Below are positions 17,701-26,760 of a DNA stretch of 64,000 nt, one piece after another. The stretch is from Halomonas sp. SpR8 (lineage in GTDB: Bacteria > Pseudomonadota > Gammaproteobacteria > Pseudomonadales > Halomonadaceae). The notes below the pieces were generated by a model. That model made no database searches. It was given only the letters and a program-made list of their open reading frames with translations, and was not told where the DNA came from. The translations under genes were made by a program, and so were the position numbers. The stretch's first letter is position 1; every line of letters begins with the position of its first letter. The stretch covers positions 62,001-126,000 of the forward strand of contig NZ_JAUAMC010000004.1 of NCBI RefSeq assembly GCF_031010195.1. The letters are read 5' to 3'.

Positions 17701-18273
17701 TTAAAACCGGCTCAACTGCTGCTCTAGGGCAAAAATATGGGCGTCTTTGGCGCCTAGCTCGCGCAGCGCCTTGGCCAGATTGACTAGGTATTCGCGGTTG
17801 GGGCCGCTGGGGCCATGGGCGTTGGCAATCTGCTGGGCTATCTCGGCAAGCGGCGCCTCACCCAGGAAAGCTGGGTTGTCATCGCTGGCCAGGTAAATAA
17901 GTCCTTCACTCTGTTCAGTCCCGTTGCCATTGTCATCAACAAAGGTCAGCGGTACTTTTTCCCGCAAATAGCCGTTCTTCTCCCGCACATCCAGCGGGGC
18001 GAGCACTTCAGGGGTGATGCGGTAGGCCATGCCGAGGCAAATCGAATCCTTGGCGCGGATCAGCGTCGCTACACGCCCAGGTGCTTCAGGGGTGCCGCGA
18101 TGGTCGTGGGAAGCCTGCCAAAACCGCCGTTCCCAGCCTTGAATATAAGCCGGGCGGCGCTCCAGGAAGTCAAAATCGGCCTTCCAGATCAGCGAGCCGT
18201 AGCCAAACAGCCAGATAGCCGCATGGCCCTCGAAGAAGTTTCTTTGCTGGTTTAAGGCAGTAGTGTCAAACAT
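17701..18273 (-). CDS. Gamma-glutamylcyclotransferase, ChaC family
   Basis: A 190-aa ChaC-like enzyme, expected to release 5-oxoproline from glutathione or gamma-glutamyl compounds in the cytosol. The N-terminal substrate loop FGYGSLIW is near residues 24-31. The conserved AxP-type block with the active-site Glu is VREKNGYLRE near residues 95-104. DNPAFLG and the C-terminal GPSGPNREYLVNLAKALRELG helix follow. A TTG three codons upstream is an alternative start. It is divergent from the CbiX-like gene with an 81-nt shared promoter region. Confidence 0.88.
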   Translation of the reverse strand: MFDTTALNQQRNFFEGHAAIWLFGYGSLIWKADFDFLERRPAYIQGWERRFWQASHDHRGTPEAPGRVATLIRAKDSICLGMAYRITPEVLAPLDVREKNGYLREKVPLTFVDDNGNGTEQSEGLIYLASDDNPAFLGEAPLAEIAQQIANAHGPSGPNREYLVNLAKALRELGAKDAHIFALEQQLSRF

Positions 18274-18354
18274 CAGTATCAAGCATCATGTTCTCGGCAT
18301 ATTTGTTTCAGCGTCTATCTTATCATGTCACTGACGACCACTTGGGAGACAGAC

Positions 18355-19209
18355 ATGCGCGCGATTTTTCTGGTTGATAATGGCTCCCTGCGGCCCCAGG
18401 CAACGCTGAATTTACGCCGCGTGGCGGCCTCGCTTAGCGAGCTGATTGGCAAAAGCGTGCAGGCGGCTTCGCTGCTGCACTCTAACAAGATTCCAGCCGA
18501 AGAGGTTGATGGCATACCTGCCACTACTCTTGGCCCCGCCGCTGAGCGCAGTGCCGAACAGGGAGCAACGGAGATTATCGTACTTCCGTTCTTTTTCGGC
18601 CCTAGCAGAGCGCTGACGGGCTACCTGCCTGAACGTATGGCCACGCTACAAGAGCGCTTTCCCCTTGTGAAAGTGCGTATAGCCCAGCCCTTGGTGGATG
18701 AGTTGGGTGATAACGACCTGCGTTTGGCCCATCTGCTGGCCGACAATGTGCGCGACAAGATTCAGTCAGGTACCAAGCCGCATGTGGCGCTAGTGGATCA
18801 CGGCAGTCCGATTCCTGACGTTACTGCCGTGCGTAACCGCCTAGCGGGGCAGCTTAGTGTGCTGCTTGGTGAAGAGGTGGCCTGCGTTGCTGCTGCCTCC
18901 ATGGAGCGCCGCGAGGGCGAGGAATACCGCTTTAACGAGCCGCTGTTGGAAAACTTGCTAGTGACACCCGAGTTCAAGGCAGGACCAGTTCTACTGGCGA
19001 TGCTGTTTCTTTCGCCGGGGCGCCACGCCGGGGAGGGCGGCGATATCGCCGAGATTTGTGCGGCCGCTGAACAGCAGCACCCAGAGCTTTCCGTTACCAC
19101 GACGAAACTGGTGGGGGAACACCAAGGGATCGTCGATATTTTGCACTCGCGGCTGCGCCAAGCGATTGATGGTGAACGTTTTCTACTCGAGCTTCCGGCG
19201 CGCATCTAA
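18355..19209 (+). CDS. CbiX/SirB-type chelatase-fold protein (two half-domains)
   Basis: A 284-aa protein made of two CbiX-like halves, as in class II sirohydrochlorin chelatases. In the C-terminal half the metal-site motifs are intact: VDHGSPIP near residue 145, and a second His in FLSPGRHAGEGGDI near 222-235. In the N-terminal half the matching positions read VDNGSLRP (residues 6-13, Asn for His) and FFFGPSRALTG (no His), so that half has probably lost metal binding. The start at 18355 has GGGAGA upstream; the frame is open for 10 more codons. The neighbours give no hint of cobalamin or siroheme synthesis, so the metal and substrate are unknown. Confidence 0.82.
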   Translation: MRAIFLVDNGSLRPQATLNLRRVAASLSELIGKSVQAASLLHSNKIPAEEVDGIPATTLGPAAERSAEQGATEIIVLPFFFGPSRALTGYLPERMATLQERFPLVKVRIAQPLVDELGDNDLRLAHLLADNVRDKIQSGTKPHVALVDHGSPIPDVTAVRNRLAGQLSVLLGEEVACVAAASMERREGEEYRFNEPLLENLLVTPEFKAGPVLLAMLFLSPGRHAGEGGDIAEICAAAEQQHPELSVTTTKLVGEHQGIVDILHSRLRQAIDGERFLLELPARI

Positions 19210-19303
19210 TACCAATGGCTTGTGATGGGTGAATGCCCGCCCAATAGCGCGTAGAATCGCGGGCCTTTCGTATTGTAAATGTAAGATAACCGGGCTCCTT
19301 TTT

Positions 19304-20893
19304 GTGATCGCAACCGCCAATATCACCATGCAGTTTGGGGCTAAGCCCCTGTTTGAAAATGTCTCCGTTAAATTCAATAACGGTAACCGTTACGGCCTGA
19401 TTGGCGCGAACGGCTGCGGCAAATCCACCTTTATGAAAATTCTCGGTGGCGATTTGGAGCCCTCTTCCGGCCAGGTGATGCTGGATAGCAGTACACGGTT
19501 GGGTAAGCTGCGTCAGGATCAGTTTGCGTTTGAGAATGAGCGGGTGATCGATACCGTCATCATGGGCAATGTTGAGCTCTGGTCAGTCGCGGCCGAGCGC
19601 GAGCGTATTTACTCGCTAGCCGAAATGAGCGAAGAGGACGGCATGGCCGTCGCTGATTTGGAAGTACGCTTTGCCGAGCTCGATGGCTACACGGCTGAAC
19701 CCCGCGCGGGGGAGCTATTACTGGGCCTGGGCATACCCATTGAGCAGCATACCGGCCCGATGAGCGAAGTCTCGCCGGGTTGGAAGCTGCGCGTGCTGCT
19801 AGCCCAGGCGCTGTTCTCAGACCCGGATGTACTGCTGCTGGATGAGCCGACCAACCACCTGGATATCAACACTATCCGCTGGCTGGAAGATATTCTTAAA
19901 GCGCGCAGCAGTACCATGATTATCATCTCCCACGACCGCCACTTCCTGAATAGCGTCTGCACTCATATGGCGGATCTGGACTACGGTGAAATTACCCTGT
20001 TCCCGGGTAACTACGATGATTACATGACCGCTGCCACCGCCGCCCGCGAACGTCAGCACTCGGATAACGCCAAGAAGAAGGCCCAGATTGCCGAGCTACA
20101 GCAGTTCGTTAGCCGCTTCTCTGCCAACGCCTCGAAGGCTAAACAGGCCACGTCGCGAGCGCGTCAAATCGATAAAATCAAACTGGAAGACATCAAGCCA
20201 TCCAGCCGGGTTAGCCCCTTTATCCGCTTTGATCAGGCCAAGAAGATACACCGCAACGCCGTTAATGTGGATGGCATTACCAAGAGTTATGATGGTGAAA
20301 AGCCGCTGTTCGAGCGTCTCTCCATGACCGTAGAAGCCGGTGAGCGGATTGCGATTATCGGCCCCAATGGCATTGGTAAAACCACGTTGCTGAAAACGTT
20401 AGCAGGCGAGCTGCACCCGGATGCGGGCGAAGTGAAGTGGACGGAAGCCGCTGAAGTGGGCGTTTTCGCCCAGGATCACAGCGACGATTTTGCCGTCGAT
20501 GCCACGCTGTTTGAGTGGATGTCGGCATGGACGCAAGGTGGCGAACAGGTGGTTCGCGGCGCTCTGGGGCGCATGCTGTTTTCCAGTGATGATATCGGCA
20601 AGTCAGTGAAGGTGATTTCCGGTGGTGAGCAAGGGCGCATGCTGTTCGGTAAGTTAATCCTTACTCAGCCCAACGTCATGTTGATGGATGAGCCGACCAA
20701 CCACTTGGATATGGAGTCTATCGAGGCATTAAACCTAGCCTTGGAGAACTATCCCGGCACGCTGCTGTTTGTCAGCCACGACCGTGAGTTTGTTTCATCG
20801 TTGGCCACACGCATTATTGATATGCAGCCTGATGGCATTGTCGATTTTAGCGGCAGCTATGATGATTATCTGCGCAGCCAGGGCGTTGTGTAA
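19304..20893 (+). CDS. ybiT: ABC-F ATPase, YbiT type
   Basis: A soluble tandem ATPase of 529 aa, matching YbiT of E. coli (530 aa) in length and order. ABC-F proteins act on the ribosome rather than in transport. Domain 1 has Walker [10 protein letters not shown] near residue 35 and [15 protein letters not shown] near 177. The linker carries the [22 protein letters not shown] helix near 277. Domain 2 has GPNGIGKTT near 355 and [13 protein letters not shown] near 465, ending in [11 protein letters not shown]. The start is the GTG at 19304, since the ATG at 19229 would add 25 residues not found in YbiT. No transmembrane segment is present. Confidence 0.93.
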   Translation: MIATANITMQFGAKPLFENVSVKFNNGNRYGLIGANGCGKSTFMKILGGDLEPSSGQVMLDSSTRLGKLRQDQFAFENERVIDTVIMGNVELWSVAAERERIYSLAEMSEEDGMAVADLEVRFAELDGYTAEPRAGELLLGLGIPIEQHTGPMSEVSPGWKLRVLLAQALFSDPDVLLLDEPTNHLDINTIRWLEDILKARSSTMIIISHDRHFLNSVCTHMADLDYGEITLFPGNYDDYMTAATAARERQHSDNAKKKAQIAELQQFVSRFSANASKAKQATSRARQIDKIKLEDIKPSSRVSPFIRFDQAKKIHRNAVNVDGITKSYDGEKPLFERLSMTVEAGERIAIIGPNGIGKTTLLKTLAGELHPDAGEVKWTEAAEVGVFAQDHSDDFAVDATLFEWMSAWTQGGEQVVRGALGRMLFSSDDIGKSVKVISGGEQGRMLFGKLILTQPNVMLMDEPTNHLDMESIEALNLALENYPGTLLFVSHDREFVSSLATRIIDMQPDGIVDFSGSYDDYLRSQGVV

Positions 20894-20898
20894 ACGGC

Positions 20899-21363
20899 CT
20901 AACCGATGACGCGTTGATAGGTCGCATTTGTGGCGGGCTTTCGATCAGCATCGAGTAGCTCGCCCTGGAAAATCTCAACGGCCTGTTTGGCAAGATCAAC
21001 GAACACGACCATCGGCTGGTTGCGCTGTTATTTCGGTTGCCGAGTTTTTCAGGATCCGTGTTGCGGTTTCGCTTCCAAAAAAACAGCCACGACCACGCCG
21101 CATTGGCTAAAAGCTGCAGCGCGCAAACCGCTAAGCTTGCCGTTCGCCAAGCCGACTCGTCAGCTATGTAGATGCGCCATGCGGCGATCGCCATCAATAG
21201 ATACAGTATGCCCCAAGCGATAGGGAAAGCGATATTCGGTGGCGTCCAGCTTGGCTTACTTAGTTCGCGGAGCCAACCATCAGGCCGAAAGCGCACACCC
21301 AGTCGTGGCGGCATGGCCGACGAGCAGTAGAGACACCAGCAGCGCTAATAGCGAAGCAAGCAT
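20899..21363 (-). pseudogene. Broken tspO (TspO/MBR family) gene with an unrelated tail
   Basis: The minus strand begins with a hydrophobic TspO-like N-terminus (ATG at 21361-21363, MLASLLALLVSLLLVGHA). It breaks frame near 21305 and continues in another frame as RFRPDGWLRELSKPSWTPP, WGILYLLMAIAAW and AWSWLFF, all TspO hallmarks. After AWSWLFF (about 21075) the TspO sequence stops, so the last two helices are missing. In a third frame, an unrelated open tail of ~40 codons (QPMVVFVDLAKQAVEIFQG..) runs to a TAG at 20899-20901. This looks like deletion plus frameshift that joined the tspO 5' part to the end of another gene. The source of the tail is not recognised. Confidence 0.75.
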
Positions 21364-21530
21364 TCATTACCTGTATGTTCAAACGAAAGAATCAATAGCC
21401 TAGCAGCGTTTATCTAATGTGCTAAACACAAAGCCATTACTGAAAGCAATCGGTCAATGGTATTGTCTGAGTTTACCGTGTTCGCGCAAGGCAGTATTGT
21501 TTTGTCAAACAACCTAATGAAGCGCTGCTC

Positions 21531-22376
21531 ATGAAATACTGCTCAACAACCGATGATATCGATAGTACCTTTCTGGCAAGTGCGGGAAGTGCTGCTTGGC
21601 ATCGGCATATGGCGATCTTAGTAAGTTCATCGGGGCAGCGCGATTTCCCCTTACGCCTGGAGCAAGTGCTGCGTGCGATAACCGGTTTCGATACGATTCT
21701 GATCAATACCTACAAAGGGCGTCACAGGCCACTTCTGATTCATGATAATTACTCGCCAGAACATCGCCCCCAAGCGATAGATCGCTACCTCAGCGGGGCG
21801 TATTTATTGGATCCTTTTTTTACCGCTATGAGTGGTGGTCTGGATAGCGGAGTGCACCGTTTGCGGGAGCTAGCCCCTGATCGTTTTGAAGCCAGTGACT
21901 ATTATGCCCACTATTATCGTGGGTTAGGTTTGGCGGATGAAGTGGGTCTCTTCGCACGTGTGGGGGATGATGTTTTGATGGTGGTATCGCTGGGTTTTCA
22001 GGCAGAAGCGCCCTTGAAGCGGCGTGCGCTGCAGGTGCTGAAGAATGTGGAGCCGATGATCGAAACCTTGTTAATGGAGTTCTGGAAATGGCAGGGCGCC
22101 CTCTTCCAGCCCACACTGGAAAAGTACGCCCCAGTGGAAGCTGCCTTCGCCAGCTTCGGTCGAGAGGTTTTAACGGCACGTGAACAAGAGATCGTTCGTC
22201 TGTTGCTCGCGGGGCACTCCACTAAATCGGCGGCCCGAGAGCTGGATATCAGTGATGGCACTGTGAAGGTACACCGCAAGCATATTTACCAGCGTCTGAA
22301 TGTTTCTAGTCAATCGCAGTTGTTCCAGCTATTTCTTGAGCACGTGGCGCTCATTTCCCGGCAGTTGAGAGGTTAA
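21531..22376 (+). CDS. LuxR-family transcriptional regulator
   Basis: A 281-aa regulator with a C-terminal GerE/LuxR helix-turn-helix (LTAREQEIVRLLLAGHST, then ISDGTVKVHRKHIYQRLNV, residues ~217-263). The ~200-residue N-terminal domain is not a receiver (no phospho-acceptor pattern) and has no clear autoinducer-binding motif, so its signal is unknown. It converges with the aldehyde dehydrogenase gene only 4 nt away, at one end of the agmatine/putrescine cluster. It is a candidate activator of that cluster. A later start at 21609 is possible but would shorten the sensory domain. Confidence 0.85.
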   Translation: MKYCSTTDDIDSTFLASAGSAAWHRHMAILVSSSGQRDFPLRLEQVLRAITGFDTILINTYKGRHRPLLIHDNYSPEHRPQAIDRYLSGAYLLDPFFTAMSGGLDSGVHRLRELAPDRFEASDYYAHYYRGLGLADEVGLFARVGDDVLMVVSLGFQAEAPLKRRALQVLKNVEPMIETLLMEFWKWQGALFQPTLEKYAPVEAAFASFGREVLTAREQEIVRLLLAGHSTKSAARELDISDGTVKVHRKHIYQRLNVSSQSQLFQLFLEHVALISRQLRG

Positions 22377-22380
22377 GGCG

Positions 22381-23880
22381 CTAGGTTTGTAGCGCCATCC
22401 AGATGGTCTTGATCTCCGTATATTCGTCAATGGAGTGCAGTGATTTATCCCGCCCATTTCCAGACTGTTTTACCCCACCGAATGGCACTGTCATGTCCGG
22501 GCCAGCCCAGTTATTAACGTAGACTTGCCCGGAGTGCAGTTTGCGTGAAACGCGCATAATACGATCAATGTCCTGGCTCCAGACGGCGGCAGCCAAGCCG
22601 TAGTCGCTGTCATTGGCAAGCGCCAATGCTTCTTCTTCGGTCTCGAAGCCAAAAACCGACAGCACCGGTCCGAAGATCTCCTCGCGACCTATGGTCATGG
22701 CCGGGGTGACATCGTCAAACACGGTGGGAGGAATAAACAGCCCAGGGCTATCTAATGGCTGTCCGCCGGTACGTAGCGTGGCACCCTCTTCCTGCCCCAA
22801 GTGGATATAATCAAGCACCCGCTGGTATTGAGTGTCATCCACCATCGCCCCCATAAAACTCTGCGGGTCGAGTGGATCGCCTGGTTGCATGGCGGCAGCA
22901 GCGTCCACCACTTTCTCAACGAAGGCATCGCGAATGCGGTTTTCCACCAATAGCCGCGAGCCGGCGATACAGACTTCACCTTGGTTATGAAAAATGGCAG
23001 CGGCGGCGTGCTGAGCTGCGACGTCTAGATTTTTGCAGTCGGCAAAGATGATGTTGGGGCTTTTGCCGCCGCACTCCAGATAAACGCGTTTCAAGTTGGA
23101 CTGGCCCGCGTACTGCATGAGCTGTTTACCCACTTGGGTGGAGCCGGTAAAAGCGAGACAGTCGACCTGCATCGACAGGGCCAGCGCTTTACCTACGGTA
23201 TGACCATAGCCGGGGAGTACTTGAAACACCCCTGCGGGCAGGTCTGCTTGTTGGCTTAGTTGAGCAAGGCGTAGCGCCGATAACGGCGATTTTTCTGAGG
23301 GCTTGAGAATAACGCTGTTACCGGCCGCCAATGCCGGTGCAATCTTCCAGGCGGTCATCATTAGTGGGAAGTTCCAGGGGACGATGGATACCACTACCCC
23401 GAGTGGCTCGCGCACAATCAAACCGAGGTGATGGTTGTCCGTCGGGGCCACCTCACCGTAAAGCTTATCGATACTTTCGGCGGTATAGCGCAGGCAGCCG
23501 ATGGCGCCGTCAATATCCCCCAGCGCACTGGTAATCGGTTTCCCCATATCCAGAGTGTCTAGCAGCGCAAGCTCGTGTCTATGGGCCTGCATTAACGCCG
23601 CAAGTTCAAGCAACGTGGCTTTGCGCTGACCTGGCGCGCGTCGCGACCACTCTCCTCGATCAAAGGCCTGCCGAGCAGCATGAGTAGCGAGCTCGGCATC
23701 AGCGTCATCACAGCTGGCGACCTTGGCTAACACCTCGCCGGTGGCTGGGTTCACCGTAGATAGGGTGGCGCCGCGCTGCGCATCGACAAAGGTGTCGTTG
23801 ATATAGGCGCGGGTTTCAAAGGAGAGCGTGTCTGCCAGTGATTGCCACTCGGACTGGTTCGTGGGGACAGTTGTACTCAT
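22381..23880 (-). CDS. Aldehyde dehydrogenase, PuuC-like
   Basis: A 499-aa NAD(P)+ aldehyde dehydrogenase closest in style to PuuC, which oxidises gamma-glutamyl-gamma-aminobutyraldehyde in E. coli. Motifs: IVPWNFPLMMTAWK near residue 164, the general base in LECGGKSPN near 270, the catalytic Cys in GEVCIAGSR near 303, and PFGGVKQSGNGRDKSLHSIDEYTEIKT at the end. Its ATG overlaps the stop of the M20 hydrolase upstream (ATGA), so the two are one operon. With the aminotransferase and agmatine deiminase across the divergent promoter, it could oxidise 4-ureido- or 4-aminobutyraldehyde. Confidence 0.92.
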   Translation of the reverse strand: MSTTVPTNQSEWQSLADTLSFETRAYINDTFVDAQRGATLSTVNPATGEVLAKVASCDDADAELATHAARQAFDRGEWSRRAPGQRKATLLELAALMQAHRHELALLDTLDMGKPITSALGDIDGAIGCLRYTAESIDKLYGEVAPTDNHHLGLIVREPLGVVVSIVPWNFPLMMTAWKIAPALAAGNSVILKPSEKSPLSALRLAQLSQQADLPAGVFQVLPGYGHTVGKALALSMQVDCLAFTGSTQVGKQLMQYAGQSNLKRVYLECGGKSPNIIFADCKNLDVAAQHAAAAIFHNQGEVCIAGSRLLVENRIRDAFVEKVVDAAAAMQPGDPLDPQSFMGAMVDDTQYQRVLDYIHLGQEEGATLRTGGQPLDSPGLFIPPTVFDDVTPAMTIGREEIFGPVLSVFGFETEEEALALANDSDYGLAAAVWSQDIDRIMRVSRKLHSGQVYVNNWAGPDMTVPFGGVKQSGNGRDKSLHSIDEYTEIKTIWMALQT

Positions 23881-25124
23881 TGGGTAACCTCAAGGTAGTT
23901 AGCATTATGCAGTAGCGCGTCGCAAAGCACTTGGGCGCCAAGTGCACACTGCTCAGGCGTTGAGTACTCGGCTTCGTTATGGCTAATGCCATCGCGACAG
24001 GGAATAAAGATCATTGCGGTGGGAGCCACCCGTGCCACATTCACCGCATCGTGGCCCGCACCACTGAGCATTCGGCGGTAAGCAATGCCGCGTGTCCTTG
24101 TCGCCTGTTCGATGGACGCAATACACTGCTCGTTAAATGCGACCATTGGGGAGTTCCAGAGGCGTTGCGGCGATACCACGACACCAAAGGTCTCTACCAA
24201 GGCATCTAGCTCGGTATAAAAGCGGGCCTCCAGCGCGTCTAGCTGATCGTCGTGCACATGACGAAGATCGACAGTCATGGTGACCTGGGCAGGAATCACG
24301 TTGCGAGAAGGCGTATCGATCTCCAGACAGCCAAAGGTCACCTTGCTGTCACCGCTGGTGTCGGCGGCGGCGATGGCGTATAGACGATCAATGAGCCGGG
24401 CGGCAGCGGCGAGGGCGTCATGACGATATGCCATGGGGGTAGTGCCCGCATGAGCTGCGTTGCCTTCAATCGTCAGATCAAACCAGCGCATCCCTTGCAC
24501 CCCGGTGACCACACCGATATCTAAGCCCTCCTCTTCAAGCACCGGCCCCTGTTCGATATGCAGTTCCAGAAAGCTGGCTAACCGAGGCTCGCCAATAGGC
24601 AGGCTGCCCTTCATGCCTGTCTCCTCAAGGGCCTGTCCAAAACTGACCCCCTGTTCGTCCTGGCGAGCTAGGGTCTCATCCACAGTAAACACCCCCGCAT
24701 AGGTACCAGAAGCCACCATCGCGGGGGCAAAACGGCTGCCTTCTTCGTTCGTCCAAACGATCAGTTCCAGTGGTCGCTCGGTAACGATTTGGTGATCGTG
24801 CAGGGTGCGAAACACTTCCAGACCCGCGAGAACCCCCAGCACGCCGTCGAAGCGGCCACCTTTCGGCTGGGTATCCAGGTGGCTGCCGACAGCGGCGGGC
24901 GCCAGATCGTCACGTGCGCCGGGTCGACGAAAAAAAAGATTGCCCACTGCATCACTGCGAACGTGACAGCCAATGTCGGCGCACCACTCAATCAATAGCT
25001 GCCGACCGGCAGTATCTTCGGGTGTCAGTGCCAAGCGGTTGCTGCCGCCATTGGGGGTAGCGCCGATCTCAGCCATCGCCATTAAACTTGACCATAATCG
25101 CTGGGCATCAATGGAAACTTGCAT
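23877..25124 (-). CDS. M20 zinc hydrolase, N-carbamoyl-amino-acid / allantoate amidohydrolase type
   Basis: A 415-aa member of the M20 hydantoinase/carbamoylase family (AllC, beta-ureidopropionase, L-carbamoylase). Zinc-site motifs are visible: GSHLDTQPKGGRFDG (His, Asp) near residues 79-93, WTNEEGSRF near 127, ELHIEQGPVLE (His, Glu) near 189, and SGAGHDAVNVA with the C-terminal His near 361-371. Such enzymes remove a carbamoyl group as CO2 and NH3. It is the first gene of the operon with the PuuC-like dehydrogenase and is divergent from genes that include agmatine deiminase, which makes N-carbamoylputrescine. A paralogue lies at 48322. Confidence 0.9.
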   Translation of the reverse strand: MQVSIDAQRLWSSLMAMAEIGATPNGGSNRLALTPEDTAGRQLLIEWCADIGCHVRSDAVGNLFFRRPGARDDLAPAAVGSHLDTQPKGGRFDGVLGVLAGLEVFRTLHDHQIVTERPLELIVWTNEEGSRFAPAMVASGTYAGVFTVDETLARQDEQGVSFGQALEETGMKGSLPIGEPRLASFLELHIEQGPVLEEEGLDIGVVTGVQGMRWFDLTIEGNAAHAGTTPMAYRHDALAAAARLIDRLYAIAAADTSGDSKVTFGCLEIDTPSRNVIPAQVTMTVDLRHVHDDQLDALEARFYTELDALVETFGVVVSPQRLWNSPMVAFNEQCIASIEQATRTRGIAYRRMLSGAGHDAVNVARVAPTAMIFIPCRDGISHNEAEYSTPEQCALGAQVLCDALLHNANYLEVTQ

Positions 25125-25281
25125 GGCGTATCTCCTGTTGTGTTTGTTGGGTTAAGGAGATCCACCTTAGGCGGCCTTCCGCGCAGCCGATATACCCCAA
25201 TCGGGATATATTCCCGGCACTGTTTTCCCCGCTAGCCTGTGAAGCCACCTCTACAACGGCTTCCTAATAAGCGAGGGCATA

Positions 25282-26685
25282 ATGATGACTCAGCAACAGG
25301 CGCAAGCCTCTTACGACGCGCAAGACCTTTGGCAAAAAGATAAAAATCACTTTATTCACCCCTTCACCGACTTCAGCTTGTTCCACGAAAAAGGCTGTGA
25401 CTTGATTACCGACAGTGATGGCATCTATGTCGAAGATGTACACGGCAATCGCTTTATCGATGGGATTGCAGGCCTGTGGTGTGTCAATGTGGGCCACGGC
25501 CGTGCCGAAATTGGCCAGGCGATGGCCGAGCAAGCCACTCGCATGGCCTACTTTTCCACGTTTAATAACCTATCCAATGCCCCGGCCACTGAGCTGGCTG
25601 CCAAGCTGGCCGAGCTTGCGCCTGCCCACTTGAACCATGTGTTTTATAGCTGCGGCGGATCAGCGGCAAACGATGCCACCATCCGGCTTGTGCATTACTA
25701 CTTCAATCGCTTGGGCAAGCCTTCGAAAAAGCGGATCTTGTCGCGCACCAATGCCTACCACGGCACTACCTACATGGCGGCGAGCCTGACCGGTATTGCC
25801 AGCAATAACTGGCAGTTCGATACGCTTGATCTGGTGACACATTTGAGCGAAGCCAACTGCTATCGCCGTCCAGAGGGGATGAGTGAGGCCGGGTACTGTG
25901 ATCACCTGGTCGATGAACTTGAGCAGACCATTGACCGGCTAGGGGCAGATAACATAGCAGCCTTCATTGCTGAGCCCATTATGGGCGCGGGCGGCGTATT
26001 GGTGGCACCGCAGGGGTATCACTCCCGCGTACAGGCCATATGCCGTGCCAACGATATTCTGTTTATTGCTGATGAAGTGGTGACGGGCTTCGGTCGTTTA
26101 GGGCATTTCTTTGCTTCAGAAGCCGTGTTTGAAACCCAGCCCGACATTATCAACGTGGCAAAAGGGCTTTCATCTGGATATGCCCCACTGGGGGCAACGC
26201 TGATATCTGACAACCTTTATGAGGTACTCAGCACCCCTCAAGGCCCGGGCGGGGTGTTGAGCACTGGATTCACCTACTCAGGGCATCCCGTTAGTTGTGC
26301 TGCAGCGTTAAAAAATATCGAAATCATTGAACGCGAAGGCATTTGTGAAAATGTTTTAGATGTTGGCCCTTATCTTGAGTCACAGCTCAAAACCCTCGCC
26401 TCTCATGAAACGGTAGGCGATATACGTGGCAGCCATTTCATGATGGCGATTGAAAATGTGGCAGATAAAACGACCAAGGAGTTGCTCCCAGTGGAAGCAC
26501 GCGTGGGTGACCGCGTGGCGGCTGAAGCACAGAAGCGAGGCTTAATAATTCGACCCGTCGGCCATCTCAATATCATTTCTCCGCCCTTGATCTGGACGCG
26601 CCAAGTCGTGGATGAAGTCGTCGCGATTCTTGATGACGCTTTTGCCGCCACCACGCGCTCTCTCAAAGCGGATGGTTATCTATAA
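25282..26685 (+). CDS. Class III aminotransferase, SpuC-like (diamine/omega-amino acid:pyruvate)
   Basis: A 467-aa PLP enzyme of the omega-transaminase group. Landmarks: LWCVNVGHGR near residue 65, the PLP-phosphate block SCGGSAANDATIRL near 121, the aromatic-His stack NAYHGTTY near 154, IADEVVTGFGRLG (PLP Asp) near 258, and the Schiff-base Lys in NVAKGLSSGYAPLGA near 294. The style is that of putrescine- or diamine-pyruvate aminotransferases such as SpuC. GCGAGG precedes the ATG. It is the first gene of a forward operon with an NhaC-family permease and agmatine deiminase, so the amino donor is probably putrescine or N-carbamoylputrescine. Confidence 0.9.
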   Translation: MMTQQQAQASYDAQDLWQKDKNHFIHPFTDFSLFHEKGCDLITDSDGIYVEDVHGNRFIDGIAGLWCVNVGHGRAEIGQAMAEQATRMAYFSTFNNLSNAPATELAAKLAELAPAHLNHVFYSCGGSAANDATIRLVHYYFNRLGKPSKKRILSRTNAYHGTTYMAASLTGIASNNWQFDTLDLVTHLSEANCYRRPEGMSEAGYCDHLVDELEQTIDRLGADNIAAFIAEPIMGAGGVLVAPQGYHSRVQAICRANDILFIADEVVTGFGRLGHFFASEAVFETQPDIINVAKGLSSGYAPLGATLISDNLYEVLSTPQGPGGVLSTGFTYSGHPVSCAAALKNIEIIEREGICENVLDVGPYLESQLKTLASHETVGDIRGSHFMMAIENVADKTTKELLPVEARVGDRVAAEAQKRGLIIRPVGHLNIISPPLIWTRQVVDEVVAILDDAFAATTRSLKADGYL

Positions 26686-26700
26686 GCACTTGCTATTAGG

Positions 26701-26720
26701 GACGGGCGTTAGCGCCCGTC
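26701..26720 (+). terminator. Hairpin between aminotransferase and NhaC-family gene
   Basis: GACGGGCG-TTAG-CGCCCGTC forms a perfect 8-bp stem with a 4-nt loop, 15 nt after the aminotransferase stop. It is followed by TTGAGTAG rather than a T-tract. It may be a weak intra-operon attenuator or a 3'-end stabiliser. Confidence 0.45.
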
Positions 26721-26760
26721 TTGAGTAGTGATCTACTACAACGATAAAGAGGTATAACCA

